A stretch of DNA of 64,000 nucleotides, taken from NCBI GenBank assembly GCA_965226285.1, contig CBDDCQ010000005.1, positions 620,001-684,000 on the forward strand. Reading direction: 5' to 3'. A model generated the notes under the pieces. That model was not told the DNA's origin, searched no databases, and was given only the letters and a program-made list of their open reading frames with translations. Both the position numbers and the translations under genes were made by a program. This DNA comes from CBDDCQ01 sp965226285. Its GTDB lineage: Bacteria > Bacteroidota > Bacteroidia > Flavobacteriales > Ichthyobacteriaceae. Numbering within the stretch: position 1 is the stretch's first letter; each line of letters starts with the position of its first letter. Of the stretch, positions 1-9,181 are shown piece by piece.

Positions 1-920
1 TGCCCATTAGAACGAGAGCGACCAATAGCATCAATTTCATCTATAAATATAATAGCTGGAGATTTATCTTTTGCTTGTTTGAATAAATCCCTTACTCTAG
101 AGGCTCCTACCCCTACAAACATTTCCACAAAATCTGAACCTGAAATAGAAAAGAATGGAACTTTAGCTTCGCCTGCTACTGCTTTAGCCAAAAGCGTTTT
201 GCCCGTACCCGGAGGTCCTACTAAAAGTGCTCCTTTTGGTATTTTTCCTCCTAAAGAAGTATATTTTGTAGGATTTTTCAAAAAATTTACAATCTCTTCT
301 ATTTCTTCTTTTGCCTCTTCTAGTCCTGCTACATCCTTAAAACTAACTTTTACATTACTATTTTCATCAAATATTTTTGCCTTCGATTTGCCTATAGAAA
401 AAATACCTCCTCCTCCACTAGAAACATTAGAGTTCATTCTTCTCATAAAGAACATCCATATAAATATCATAATTACAATAGGAATTAACCAACTAACCCC
501 ATCTAACCAATTACCTTCTTTTTTGAACTCTATTGAAAAATTTAGATTATAAGTATCTCTTAATTTATCTAACTTTTGCTGAAAAATATTTAAATCTCCT
601 ATGGTAAACTGATAATGAGGTCCTAAATTTTTCTGATTTCCAAAAGGTTTTTTACTTACTCTTTTATACGCTTCTTTTGATATAGATTCTTCTTTAAGAT
701 AAACATCCACATATTCCTTATTTATCACTACCACACGTTCTACATCATTCTGTTTTATAAATTCTAAAAATTTGCTTTCATTTGTTTTTTCTACAGGCGA
801 ATTTATTGAAGTATAGAGTTGAATCAACAAAATGACTACTACAATACCTGCATAAATCCAATAGGGATTTATCTTATTAGATTTTTTTTTACTTGGTTTT
901 TTTTTGCGATTATCTATCAT
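1..920 (-). CDS. ftsH: ATP-dependent zinc metalloprotease FtsH, 5' part (runs off the window)
   Basis: Membrane-anchored AAA+ protease that extracts and degrades membrane and short-lived proteins. About 306 N-terminal codons are present, starting at ATG 918-920. In order: a basic N-terminus, a first membrane segment (YAGIVVVILLIQLY), an extracytoplasmic domain, a second membrane segment (WLIPIVIMIFIWMFFMRR), a Gly-rich linker and the start of the AAA domain with Walker A GPPGTGKT, the pore motif MFVG and Walker B IIFIDEIDAIGRSR at the very edge. The HEXGH zinc-peptidase site lies beyond the window. It starts 7 bases after rsfS ends on the same strand, so the two are probably co-transcribed. 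Confidence 0.95.
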   Translation of the reverse strand, partial: MIDNRKKKPSKKKSNKINPYWIYAGIVVVILLIQLYTSINSPVEKTNESKFLEFIKQNDVERVVVINKEYVDVYLKEESISKEAYKRVSKKPFGNQKNLGPHYQFTIGDLNIFQQKLDKLRDTYNLNFSIEFKKEGNWLDGVSWLIPIVIMIFIWMFFMRRMNSNVSSGGGGIFSIGKSKAKIFDENSNVKVSFKDVAGLEEAKEEIEEIVNFLKNPTKYTSLGGKIPKGALLVGPPGTGKTLLAKAVAGEAKVPFFSISGSDFVEMFVGVGASRVRDLFKQAKDKSPAIIFIDEIDAIGRSRSNG

Positions 921-927
921 AATTTTT

Positions 928-1293
928 TTAAGATAAAGGTTTTACGTTCGTTATTTTAGCATCTCCCCACAGCCCTTCTATATCGAATAATTCTCTTGTT
1001 TTTTGCTGGAAAATATGAACTACAGTTTTTACATAATCAATAAGCACCCACTCTGCATTAGTTATTCCTTCGCTACTGAACGGCTTCTCTTGCATAGACT
1101 TACTCACCAATTTTTCTACAGTATTTGCAATGTACTTTATGTGAATATTAGAAGTCCCTTCGCACACTATAAAATAATCTGAAACAACATTATTTAGAGA
1201 TTTTAAATCCAATATCTTAATATTTACACCTTTTGCCTCTTGTATGGCATTTACAATTTCAAATACTAATGCGTTACTATTATTTCTATTCAT
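928..1293 (-). CDS. rsfS: Ribosome silencing factor RsfS (Iojap/YbeB family)
   Basis: Small (121 aa) protein that in this family binds ribosomal protein uL14 on the 50S subunit and blocks subunit joining during slow growth. Visible family features are the DYFIVCEGTS segment near residues 39-48 and WVLIDYVKTVVHIF near residues 82-95, and the length is normal. It lies immediately upstream of ftsH (7-base gap) and is divergent from birA, with a 51-base shared promoter region. The rsfS-ftsH pairing is common in Bacteroidota as far as I know. Confidence 0.93.
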   Translation of the reverse strand: MNRNNSNALVFEIVNAIQEAKGVNIKILDLKSLNNVVSDYFIVCEGTSNIHIKYIANTVEKLVSKSMQEKPFSSEGITNAEWVLIDYVKTVVHIFQQKTRELFDIEGLWGDAKITNVKPLS

Positions 1294-1344
1294 TTAATAA
1301 TGATTAAATTTGGCACGCAAAAATAATGTTTTTTTCAACTTATA

Positions 1345-2082
1345 ATGCAACTTATAAGATTAAAATATACTCCTTCTACAAATGACTTTTTAATAAACTA
1401 TATCAAGGAAAACCAAATATCTGAAGGTTGCGTAGTATGGACAGAAAATCAAACTAGAGGAAGGGGACAAAAAGAGAATGAATGGAAGACAGAACCCTTT
1501 AAAAACTTAACTTTTAGTATTTTATTACTACCTAACTTTCTATCTATTGAACAACAAGCTTATTTAAATATGTGTGTTAGTTTATCCATATATGACATAT
1601 TAAACTCAGAGCTAAACATAGATCACTTATATTTAAAATGGCCTAATGATATTTTTGTAAAAGACAAAAAAATGGGAGGAATACTCATTGAAAGTGCTTT
1701 ACGAAAAAATAATATTATCCAAAGTGTAGTAGGAATAGGAATCAATGTAAACCAAAGAGAATATGATGAAACATTAAAGAATAGGAGTACTTCAATGGCT
1801 TTAGAAACAAACAAAAAATATCACCTGAAAACCTTACTTACTCAAATATATAATGCTATAATGCTAAGATACCAAAAATTAAAATCATTTGAATTTGAAC
1901 AAATCAAAAGAGAATACCAAAGTAAGCTCTATAGACTAAATGAGGAACATTTTTTTAGTACCTCAAATGGAGAGAGGTTCTTAGGAGCCATACAAGGGGT
2001 AAATCATATAGGGCAACTTATCATTAGAACCTCAAATCAAAATAGAGTATTTAATAATAAGGAAGTCATATTTGAAATTTAA
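1345..2082 (+). CDS. birA: Biotin--[acetyl-CoA-carboxylase] ligase
   Basis: Activates biotin as biotinyl-AMP and transfers it to a lysine of the biotin carboxyl carrier protein; the likely local substrate is AccB at 27.6-28.1 kb. The 245-aa protein has the BPL/LplA catalytic fold only, without the N-terminal HTH repressor domain of E. coli BirA. Visible motifs are the substrate Ser-Thr-Asn near residue 12, TRGRGQ near residue 37 (biotin-binding loop), KWPNDIFV near 99 and KMGGILIE near 109. It is divergent from rsfS. The missing HTH means it should act as ligase, not as a biotin-operon repressor. Confidence 0.93.
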   Translation: MQLIRLKYTPSTNDFLINYIKENQISEGCVVWTENQTRGRGQKENEWKTEPFKNLTFSILLLPNFLSIEQQAYLNMCVSLSIYDILNSELNIDHLYLKWPNDIFVKDKKMGGILIESALRKNNIIQSVVGIGINVNQREYDETLKNRSTSMALETNKKYHLKTLLTQIYNAIMLRYQKLKSFEFEQIKREYQSKLYRLNEEHFFSTSNGERFLGAIQGVNHIGQLIIRTSNQNRVFNNKEVIFEI

Positions 2083-2202
2083 GCATTCTAATTTAAAAGA
2101 ATTACGAACCTTTTATTCACATTTCGATTTATCAAAAATAGCTTTAAGTGTAATTTTTCGTATTCATAAAATTTTATCTTTATAAGATTAAGGTTAATTT
2201 TG

Positions 2203-2210
2203 TACCTTTG
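2203..2210 (+). promoter_or_regulatory. Bacteroidota-type -7 box (TACCTTTG) of the serine hydrolase gene
   Basis: TACCTTTG fits the TAnnTTTG -7 consensus of the Bacteroidota primary sigma factor. It overlaps an upstream in-frame ATG at 2200, so transcription would begin after that ATG. This supports ATG 2239 as the real start. I do not see a clear TTG at -33. Confidence 0.55.
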
Positions 2211-2238
2211 CAGTTATTTTTTAAAAAAAATTATAAGT

Positions 2239-3294
2239 ATGTATAAAATTATCTTTAAAGTACTCTTTTTATTCTGCTTACTAGAGTGTTTTAAAACTTA
2301 CGCAAGTGACTATCAAAACATCAAAAACAAAATAGAAAAATATTTTGATAACCAAGCTAAAAAGAAAAAATTTAATGGAGTAGTACTTGTTAAAAACAAA
2401 GGAAAAATATTTAAGAAAGCGTATGGATATGCAGACTTGGACAAAAAAACAAAATTAAATACAAAATCTGTATTTCAATTGGCATCTATATCTAAGACTT
2501 TTACTGCTACAGCTATACTGATGCTCATAGAAAAAGGCAAACTCAAATACAATACAAAAATTACGGATATTATACCTAAATTTCCGTACAAGAATATAAC
2601 TATAAAAAACCTATTAAATCACAAAAGTGGTCTCCCTAATTATATGTATTTTGCCGAACAGAAAAAAATATGGCCAAACAGAACAAAAATGCTTACCAAT
2701 AAAAAACTCATAGATATTATGATATCTAAAAAACCTAAAGCCTATGCTTTACCTAATAAAAAGTATTCTTACTGTAATACTAACTATTCTATATTGGCTA
2801 CCATCATCGAAAAAGTTACAAAAAAATCTTTCTCTTATTTTCTTAAAACAAAGATACTTAAACCTCTTAACATGAATCAAACATTTATATATGACAAAAT
2901 TAAGATAAGCACACATAAAAATAAAACAAAAGGCTTTAAAAATAGAAGAAAAAGGTATAATGATCATTATTTGGATAGTGTAGTAGGTGACAAGGGTATT
3001 TACTCTACTGTAGGTGATTTACTCAAATTTCACAATGGGCTTTTAAGTAGGAAACTACTATCTTATAAAACCTTAAAAAAAGCTTACACTCCTAGTGCAT
3101 GGAGAGGCAAATATAATTACGGTTACGGATGGAGAACTATGAATATAAATGGTCATAAAATCATCTATCACAATGGTTGGTGGAGAGGATACAAAAACTA
3201 TTTTGTACGCTCTAAAGATGATGTTATTATTATTTTATCAAATTGCATTTATGGTGCTTCTTTCAAACTAAAAAATTTAGTCAAATTACTTTAA
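2239..3294 (+). CDS. Secreted class C beta-lactamase/penicillin-binding-like serine hydrolase
   Basis: Beta-lactamase superfamily serine hydrolase (PF00144 type), probably acting on peptidoglycan peptides or a small ester or amide; the substrate cannot be read from sequence. From ATG 2239 the product is about 351 aa with a signal peptide (YKIIFKVLFLFCLLECFKTYAS). Catalytic motifs are present: SxxK as SISK, the Tyr-x-Asn motif as YCN (in KYSYCNTNYS), and a late HNGWWRG segment that replaces the KTG box. An upstream ATG at 2200 overlaps the -7 box and would destroy the signal peptide, so I reject it. It is followed by menA after 17 bases. Antibiotic resistance should not be assumed. Confidence 0.85.
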   Translation: MYKIIFKVLFLFCLLECFKTYASDYQNIKNKIEKYFDNQAKKKKFNGVVLVKNKGKIFKKAYGYADLDKKTKLNTKSVFQLASISKTFTATAILMLIEKGKLKYNTKITDIIPKFPYKNITIKNLLNHKSGLPNYMYFAEQKKIWPNRTKMLTNKKLIDIMISKKPKAYALPNKKYSYCNTNYSILATIIEKVTKKSFSYFLKTKILKPLNMNQTFIYDKIKISTHKNKTKGFKNRRKRYNDHYLDSVVGDKGIYSTVGDLLKFHNGLLSRKLLSYKTLKKAYTPSAWRGKYNYGYGWRTMNINGHKIIYHNGWWRGYKNYFVRSKDDVIIILSNCIYGASFKLKNLVKLL

Positions 3295-3311
3295 AAATAT
3301 TTTAGAGTGTT

Positions 3312-4190
3312 ATGAAAATGAATGAATGGATAACAACTTTTAGACTGCAAACACTTCCTCTGTCTTTATCTGGCGTTCTTATGGCTATAGGTCTGGCTTA
3401 CAGTAATGGGGTTACAGATATATTTTTAAGCATACTACTACTACTTACTACAATAGCCTTGCAAATATTATCGAACCTTGCAAATGATTATGGAGATGGA
3501 ATAAAAGGTACAGATAGACACAGAACCGATAGAGGAAAAATTAAACGTCAAAAATTATATAATGCCATCATCATCTTTACTTTACTGAGTTTAACACTAG
3601 CATTTACTACTACCTTGGTAGCTCTTAATGTATCTATTGAAATTTTTACCTTTATTATCATAGGAATAGTAGCGGTACTATGCGCTATTAAATATACGAT
3701 GGGAAAGGCTTATGGATATAGAGGTTTAGGAGATATTTTTGTATTTGTATTCTTTGGAGTATTAAGTGTAATGGGAAGTTATTTTCTTCTTACAAAAGAG
3801 ATTTTATACTCGATGCTTTTACCTGCTGCTTCTGTAGGTTTCTTTAGTGTGGCTGTACTCAATCTGAACAATATGAGAGATTATTTTACCGATAAAGCAT
3901 CAAAAAAAAATACATTAGTAGTAAGGATAGGCATTTACAAGGCTAAATATTATCATTTTATCTTAATTTATCTAGCCTTGATTTGTGCTATTTTATACAA
4001 CTTTATTAATGGAAATGGAGACAAATTAAGTTCTTATCTATACGCTATATTGATATCTCCTTTATACAAACATTTAGTTAAAGTAAAAAAAGCAACTGAT
4101 CCTAAACAATTTAATCCAGAACTTAAAAAAGTTGCCTTAATTACACTCTTTTTTACGCTACTCTTTTGTATGGGACAACTCATTACTTAA
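3312..4190 (+). CDS. menA: 1,4-dihydroxy-2-naphthoate polyprenyltransferase MenA
   Basis: Integral membrane UbiA-family enzyme that joins 1,4-dihydroxy-2-naphthoate to a polyprenyl diphosphate, giving demethylmenaquinone. The 292-aa protein has about eight hydrophobic segments. The first Asp-rich motif is NDYGDGIKGTD near residue 58 and the second is NLNNMRDYFTDK near residue 184; both bind Mg-diphosphate. Six bases separate it from menC, so these two menaquinone genes form an operon. ATG 3312 and ATG 3318 are both possible starts. Confidence 0.94.
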   Translation: MKMNEWITTFRLQTLPLSLSGVLMAIGLAYSNGVTDIFLSILLLLTTIALQILSNLANDYGDGIKGTDRHRTDRGKIKRQKLYNAIIIFTLLSLTLAFTTTLVALNVSIEIFTFIIIGIVAVLCAIKYTMGKAYGYRGLGDIFVFVFFGVLSVMGSYFLLTKEILYSMLLPAASVGFFSVAVLNLNNMRDYFTDKASKKNTLVVRIGIYKAKYYHFILIYLALICAILYNFINGNGDKLSSYLYAILISPLYKHLVKVKKATDPKQFNPELKKVALITLFFTLLFCMGQLIT

Positions 4191-4196
4191 AGAACC

Positions 4197-5237
4197 ATGA
4201 ACGCCAACTATTACAAATATACCTTAAGGTTCAAAATTCCAAGTGGTACTTCTAGAGGTGTACTTACCCAAAAAGAGACATTTTTTATTGTAATAAAACA
4301 TCAAAGACAAAGAGGCATAGGTGAATGTAGCCTATTGAGAAGATTAAGTATAGATGATGTAGCTGATTATGAAGAAAAACTCAAGTGGGTATGCAACCAT
4401 ATTCACTTAGGCAAAGATGAACTGCTGAAGCATCTAATATTTTATCCATCTATACAGTTTGGAATAGAGATGGCTTTTTTGAGCCTGCATTCTGATAACG
4501 ATTTTATACTCTTTCCTTCTGCATTTACGGAAAGTAAGCAAGGAATCATTACCAATGGTTTAATATGGATGGGGAACGTCGATTTTATGAAAAAGCAAAT
4601 TAAAGAAAAAATTCGTTTAGGATTTAGATGTATCAAAATGAAAATAAGTGCTATAAACTTTGAAAAAGAATATAGCATATTACGAGAACTCCGCAAAGAT
4701 CTTCCTGCAGATAAAATAGAGATTAGAGTGGATGTAAATGGGTCTCTTACTTGTGAAGAAGCCTTAGATAAATTAAAAATGTTAAGTGCTTTACAAATCC
4801 ATTCTATAGAACAACCTATCAAACAGGGAAATATAGAACAGATGAAAAAACTATGTGAAAACACTCCTCTACCCATAGCCTTAGATGAGGAACTTATCGG
4901 TATATTTTTGCTGGAAGAAAAAAGAAAATTATTACAAAAAATCAAACCTCAGTATATTATACTCAAGCCTAGTCTTATAGGAGGTATAAGAGGAAGTGAA
5001 GAATGGATACAACTCGCCAAAGAATATAATATTGGTTGGTGGATTACCTCTGCTTTAGAAAGTAATATAGGACTCAATGCCATAGCCCAGTGGACTCATA
5101 CCTTATCCAACCCTATGCCTCAAGGGTTAGGTACAGGAGGATTATATATCAATAATATTCCCTCTGCACTTGAACTCAAAGGAGAAAAATTATTTTATAA
5201 TCATTTTAATGGTTGGGATACTAAATTTCTTTTTTAA
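4197..5237 (+). CDS. menC: o-succinylbenzoate synthase (enolase superfamily)
   Basis: Dehydrates SHCHC to o-succinylbenzoate in menaquinone synthesis. At 346 aa it has the enolase-superfamily barrel: the catalytic Lys pair region CIKMKIS near residue 142, metal ligands in DVNGS, EQP and DEE, and the second catalytic Lys in ILKPSLIGG. The N-terminal GIGECS segment is the capping-domain signature. It is directly downstream of menA with a 6-base gap, which supports MenC over related dipeptide epimerases. Confidence 0.92.
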   Translation: MNANYYKYTLRFKIPSGTSRGVLTQKETFFIVIKHQRQRGIGECSLLRRLSIDDVADYEEKLKWVCNHIHLGKDELLKHLIFYPSIQFGIEMAFLSLHSDNDFILFPSAFTESKQGIITNGLIWMGNVDFMKKQIKEKIRLGFRCIKMKISAINFEKEYSILRELRKDLPADKIEIRVDVNGSLTCEEALDKLKMLSALQIHSIEQPIKQGNIEQMKKLCENTPLPIALDEELIGIFLLEEKRKLLQKIKPQYIILKPSLIGGIRGSEEWIQLAKEYNIGWWITSALESNIGLNAIAQWTHTLSNPMPQGLGTGGLYINNIPSALELKGEKLFYNHFNGWDTKFLF

Positions 5238-5307
5238 AGTTATATATTTGCTCGTGTTAAGTAAGTGGGAAATAACCCTAATATTAAATTATCTTAAACT
5301 AAAATAA

Positions 5308-5754
5308 ATGAAATACATTAACATATTATATATTATAATGCGCTTATTTTTAGGAGGTACCATGATTCTAGGAGGTACTCAAAAATTTACAAAACCAATC
5401 CCTACTCCAATTGAAGTAATTCATAAAGCAGAAAAATTTAACGCTCCTGAAAAAGAAAGTACTCTGCAAAAGATTCTATATATAAGTGGCGCAAAACAAA
5501 CCGGCTATTTTTGGCAAGTATTAGGTATTTGTGAACTACTATTTGGTTTACTATTGATTCTTCAAGGAACGAGTTTTATAGGGGCGATATTCCTATTGCC
5601 TATCACATTACATATATTCCTATTTCACTTATTCTTAGAACTCGATGAAGTTGGGGAATTATTAAAAACAGCCATTTTATTTGGAATTAATATTGCTCTT
5701 ATTCTAAAGGAAAGAGCAAAGTGGGTACACTTACTTTGGATCAAACCAATATAA
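5308..5754 (+). CDS. DoxX-like membrane protein
   Basis: A 148-aa protein with about four hydrophobic segments. It resembles the DoxX/DoxD-like family: an N-terminal IMRLFLGGTMILGGTQKF segment and two central helices (FGLLLILQGTSFIGAIFLLPITLHIFLF). The biochemical role is unknown for most members. It follows menC after 70 bases and is convergent with the rRNA methyltransferase gene, so it may ride on the menA-menC transcript. Confidence 0.7.
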   Translation: MKYINILYIIMRLFLGGTMILGGTQKFTKPIPTPIEVIHKAEKFNAPEKESTLQKILYISGAKQTGYFWQVLGICELLFGLLLILQGTSFIGAIFLLPITLHIFLFHLFLELDEVGELLKTAILFGINIALILKERAKWVHLLWIKPI

Positions 5755-5798
5755 AAATAAATAGCTCATGGGTACTAAAATTTACTCGTTTTATTTTA

Positions 5799-7004
5799 TT
5801 ATTCTGCTCGATTAAGCACAGCTATATAGAAGCCATCAAATCCCGTTTTGTAGGGTGATATTTTTTCTTCTTTGAGTAGTTTAAATTCTTGGTGTTTAGA
5901 TAGAAATTCTTTAATTTGATATTCATTTTCACAGGGTAATACACTGCAAGTGGCATATACCATTTTACCCCCTATTTTAAGCATTTTGCTATATCTTTCC
6001 AATATATCTTTTTGTATATGGATAAGCTCTTGTAATCGCTCTGGTGTAAGTTTCCATTTGGTATCAGGGTTTCTTTTTAATACGCCCAAGCCTGAACAGG
6101 GGACATCTAAAAGTAGCCTATCTGCAATGTTATGATATTTTTTGATAATTTTAGATGAGGTAATGTGTTTGATAGTAAGATTAAACACGCTATTTCGCTT
6201 GGCTCTCTTTTTGAGTTCAAATAGTTTTTTCTCCATGATGTCCATAGCTATCAAACTACCTTTGTTCATCATATGAGTTGCTATATGAAGCGTTTTACCT
6301 CCAGCTCCTGCACAAGCGTCTATTACTTTCATTTTTTTATTTACATCTAAGGCTTGCGCTACTCTTTGCGAAGAAGCATCTTGAACCTCAAACCATCCTT
6401 TTTTAAAAGCCTCTGTAATAAATACATTTTTTCTCTCTTTTAAAATTAAAGCATCTGGGTAACCTTTGATTTCTATAGTCTCTATACCCTCTTCTTTTAA
6501 CTGCTCTTTAAGTATCCTTTTTGATGTTTTAATTGTGTTTACTCTCAATACTACTTGGGCTTGTTTATTGAGTGCTGTTAATTCCTTATCCCATTCTTCA
6601 CCTAACTGTTCTACACCTATTTCATCTATCCAATCAGGTATAGATTCCCTAATGGCTCTGTACTCTTGCAACCTATTATAAGTAGTTTTGATTTTCTTTA
6701 TAGGAGCATCTTTAAATTCTTCCCAAGGAGGGAGTACCCCATTACTTATGATTTGATAGGATACAAACATTCTCCAGATATTTTTTTTGTTATAATGGGA
6801 TTTAATTTGAGATATTTCACTTATTAATCTCTTATGTCTCACTATTTCGTAAATAGTTTCTGCTACAAACCCCCTATCTTTTTTACCCCATTTCTTATTT
6901 TTTTTCAAAAGGCTCTCTACTACTTTATCTACATATTTATTAGTGGTAAATATCTCTTGTAGAGCTTCTATCACAGCTATTACAAGTATTCTATGTATTC
7001 TCAT
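5799..7004 (-). CDS. rsmB: RsmB/NOP2-type 16S rRNA m5C methyltransferase
   Basis: SAM-dependent RNA cytosine-5 methyltransferase. The 401-aa protein has an N-terminal helical NusB-like RNA-binding region (about residues 1-140) and a C-terminal Rossmann methyltransferase. Visible motifs are AdoMet-binding DACAGAGGKTLH, motif IV DVPCSGLGVLKRNPD with the Pro-Cys dipeptide, and motif VI YATCSVLPCENE with the catalytic Cys. The NusB-like domain points to RsmB (C967) over RsmF, but the exact target is inferred. It is 28 bases from the ABC permease on the same strand, perhaps at the end of that transcript. Confidence 0.88.
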   Translation of the reverse strand: MRIHRILVIAVIEALQEIFTTNKYVDKVVESLLKKNKKWGKKDRGFVAETIYEIVRHKRLISEISQIKSHYNKKNIWRMFVSYQIISNGVLPPWEEFKDAPIKKIKTTYNRLQEYRAIRESIPDWIDEIGVEQLGEEWDKELTALNKQAQVVLRVNTIKTSKRILKEQLKEEGIETIEIKGYPDALILKERKNVFITEAFKKGWFEVQDASSQRVAQALDVNKKMKVIDACAGAGGKTLHIATHMMNKGSLIAMDIMEKKLFELKKRAKRNSVFNLTIKHITSSKIIKKYHNIADRLLLDVPCSGLGVLKRNPDTKWKLTPERLQELIHIQKDILERYSKMLKIGGKMVYATCSVLPCENEYQIKEFLSKHQEFKLLKEEKISPYKTGFDGFYIAVLNRAE

Positions 7005-7032
7005 TTTTCAAAGAAAAATATTTCAAATCTGC

Positions 7033-7890
7033 TCATTTGTTCATTTTTTTGGCAAGCTGATGATAACGCAGTGCTATAATAAAAAATACACCACATACCA
7101 CAGCCATAGTTGCCGATATAGAACTATTGATAAGAACAGAAAGTATATAGCCCAATACAGATGACAATATACCTATTAGTACTGATAAAATAAGCATCTG
7201 TTTAATCTTATGTGTAAGTAAATATGCTGTAGCCGCAGGCAACACTAAGAAAGCAACTACCAATATAGCCCCTACCGATTCAAAGGCTGTAACGGTAGAT
7301 ATAGATACGGCACTCATTAGACTATAGTTCCAAAGAGTTATAGAAATTCCAATAGTAGCAGCATATTCAGGGTTAAATGAAGTAATATAGAGTCCTTTAA
7401 ATCCTTTTATAATAAATAGTACTATCAACACTAATACTATGAAAGTAATTTGAATACTTTCAGGTACATCCCATATTCCAAAAAATGTACTCTTATTCAA
7501 AGCAGTATATGCAATCTCTCCATATAATATACATTCATTATCTATATCTACTTTGCCCGTAAATAGAGACACTAGTATCACACCTAAAGAAAATAAAAAA
7601 GTATAAGACAACCCTATAGCTGCATCATTTTGTAGATTATTTTTCTTTAGTGTTTCTATCATAATAGTAGCAATCATGCCAAATAGAACTGCTCCCATCA
7701 CCATAGCAAATGAATATCTACCATTGAATACCAAAAAAGAGATTACTATTCCAGGTAACACAGCGTGTGAGATGGCATCACCCACCATAGCCATTCTTCT
7801 TAAAATTAAGAAACAACCTAACAATCCACAAGTAATGGAAATGATACAAGCGTTTATAATAATCCAAATATCATTAATATCTATACTCAT
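7033..7890 (-). CDS. Metal ABC transporter permease (TroD/MntB/ZnuB family)
   Basis: ABC-3 family inner-membrane permease, 285 aa with about eight or nine hydrophobic segments. The family signature LRRMAMVGDAISHAVLPG lies near residue 31. It is last in the order binding protein - ATPase - permease 1 - permease 2 and starts one base after permease 1 ends. It probably forms the second half of a heterodimeric Mn2+, Zn2+ or Fe2+ channel. Confidence 0.9.
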   Translation of the reverse strand: MSIDINDIWIIINACIISITCGLLGCFLILRRMAMVGDAISHAVLPGIVISFLVFNGRYSFAMVMGAVLFGMIATIMIETLKKNNLQNDAAIGLSYTFLFSLGVILVSLFTGKVDIDNECILYGEIAYTALNKSTFFGIWDVPESIQITFIVLVLIVLFIIKGFKGLYITSFNPEYAATIGISITLWNYSLMSAVSISTVTAFESVGAILVVAFLVLPAATAYLLTHKIKQMLILSVLIGILSSVLGYILSVLINSSISATMAVVCGVFFIIALRYHQLAKKMNK

Positions 7891-7891
7891 T

Positions 7892-9181
7892 TTAGTATGG
7901 AATTGTTTTGTTATGTGGATCCTTTTTAGGATGTCCTAGTTCCTTATTTAGTTCTTCTTCTAAATCAGGAGTAATGATATGTTCTATAGATTCTGCTATA
8001 GGGTGTATGTGATCTCTTTTTAAATTCATTTTTGTAGTTAAATAAATTTCCCATAACCTATGTAATCGGGTAACTCGTTTAGCTATATCTACTCCTTTTT
8101 GAGTAAGTCTCCAATGTTTCTTTTTATTGATCAAACAATTTCTCTTTTCTAATATAGCAAACCCTTCTTTTAGTTCCTCTTTACTAAAATATCTACTGGC
8201 TAAAATATCATCTTGAGTTATCCATTGAAAAATATCCCCTCCTCTTTGTTCAAATACAGTGTAGAATGCTTTAAGTATATTTTCAGTAAGTACTTTATAT
8301 CTGTTTTGTTGTTTTAATTTTATTTTAGCGATAATTCCTCTTTTGGGGACAAATAGTATAGATACAAAAAATACTATGGAGAGTGATATTACCATCCAAG
8401 GTCCGGTAGGCATAGCCGGTGCCATAAATGAAATATAAGAACCAAATAAACCTGAAAAACCACCGATAAAAGCTGCCAATACAATCATTTTCTTTAGGTC
8501 ATAGGTATAATATCTAGCTGCTGTAGCCGGTATCACAAGCAACGCCACCATAAGAATGGCACCTACTGTTTGTATTCCCGAAGCTATGGCAAGTACTGTG
8601 AGCGTAGATATTAATACCTCTATGAAATTTACTGGTAATCCTATAGTTTTAGCATAATCCTTATTGAATGAAGTGATTTGAAAACTCTTATAAAAAATAA
8701 CCACCAATAATATCATCACTATGGAAACGGTACTCAATATATATATATCATTCTGATTCATTGCAGCTGCCTTGCCAAATATAAAATGATCTAGTCCTGA
8801 TTGATTGGCATTCCCTGAAGCCTGTATCACACTAAATATAAGTATTCCTATACTAAAGAATAGCGTAAGAGTTACTGCTAAAGCTGTATCTGATTTTATT
8901 TTGCTGGAATTAATAATAAAATTTACAAATAGTACTGATATCCAGCCAAATACAAAAGCACCTAAAAGTAATACTAGTATATTTTTAGATTCGGTAGCGA
9001 TAAATGCTAAACCTACTCCTGGCAATATAGAATGTGCTACTACATCAGCAATTAGCACTTTTTTTTGTAAAAATGAAAAGGTTCCTATCACAGAAGAACT
9101 AATACCAAGTAATATACTCCCTAATACAACTATTCTTATATTATAGTTTTCAAATGAAAAGAATGTAATAAAATCCTCCAT
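7892..9181 (-). CDS. Metal ABC transporter permease fused to a C-terminal DtxR-like domain
   Basis: The first about 290 residues are an ABC-3 permease (LQKKVLIADVVAHSILPG near residue 40; multiple membrane spans). The last about 115 residues (from about FQWITQDDILASRYF) form a cytoplasmic winged-helix region (WRLTQKGVDIAKRV) and a DtxR metal-binding segment (HPIAESIEHIITPDLEEEL, then ELGHPKKDPHN). The AESIEH motif keeps the Glu and His ligands typical of DtxR/MntR proteins. Total length is 429 aa, against about 280 for a plain permease. The domain may sense cytoplasmic metal and gate transport, or regulate DNA from the membrane; both are inference. It overlaps neither neighbour and abuts the ATPase gene (next base). 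Confidence 0.88.
   Translation of the reverse strand: MEDFITFFSFENYNIRIVVLGSILLGISSSVIGTFSFLQKKVLIADVVAHSILPGVGLAFIATESKNILVLLLGAFVFGWISVLFVNFIINSSKIKSDTALAVTLTLFFSIGILIFSVIQASGNANQSGLDHFIFGKAAAMNQNDIYILSTVSIVMILLVVIFYKSFQITSFNKDYAKTIGLPVNFIEVLISTLTVLAIASGIQTVGAILMVALLVIPATAARYYTYDLKKMIVLAAFIGGFSGLFGSYISFMAPAMPTGPWMVISLSIVFFVSILFVPKRGIIAKIKLKQQNRYKVLTENILKAFYTVFEQRGGDIFQWITQDDILASRYFSKEELKEGFAILEKRNCLINKKKHWRLTQKGVDIAKRVTRLHRLWEIYLTTKMNLKRDHIHPIAESIEHIITPDLEEELNKELGHPKKDPHNKTIPY

Noticed and set aside
79..552. A 157-codon plus-strand frame at the window start
   Set aside because: It is antisense to ftsH, whose motifs are unmistakable.
2200..2238. ATG 2200 as start of the serine hydrolase
   Set aside because: It overlaps the -7 box and puts 13 residues before the signal peptide; ATG 2239 is better.
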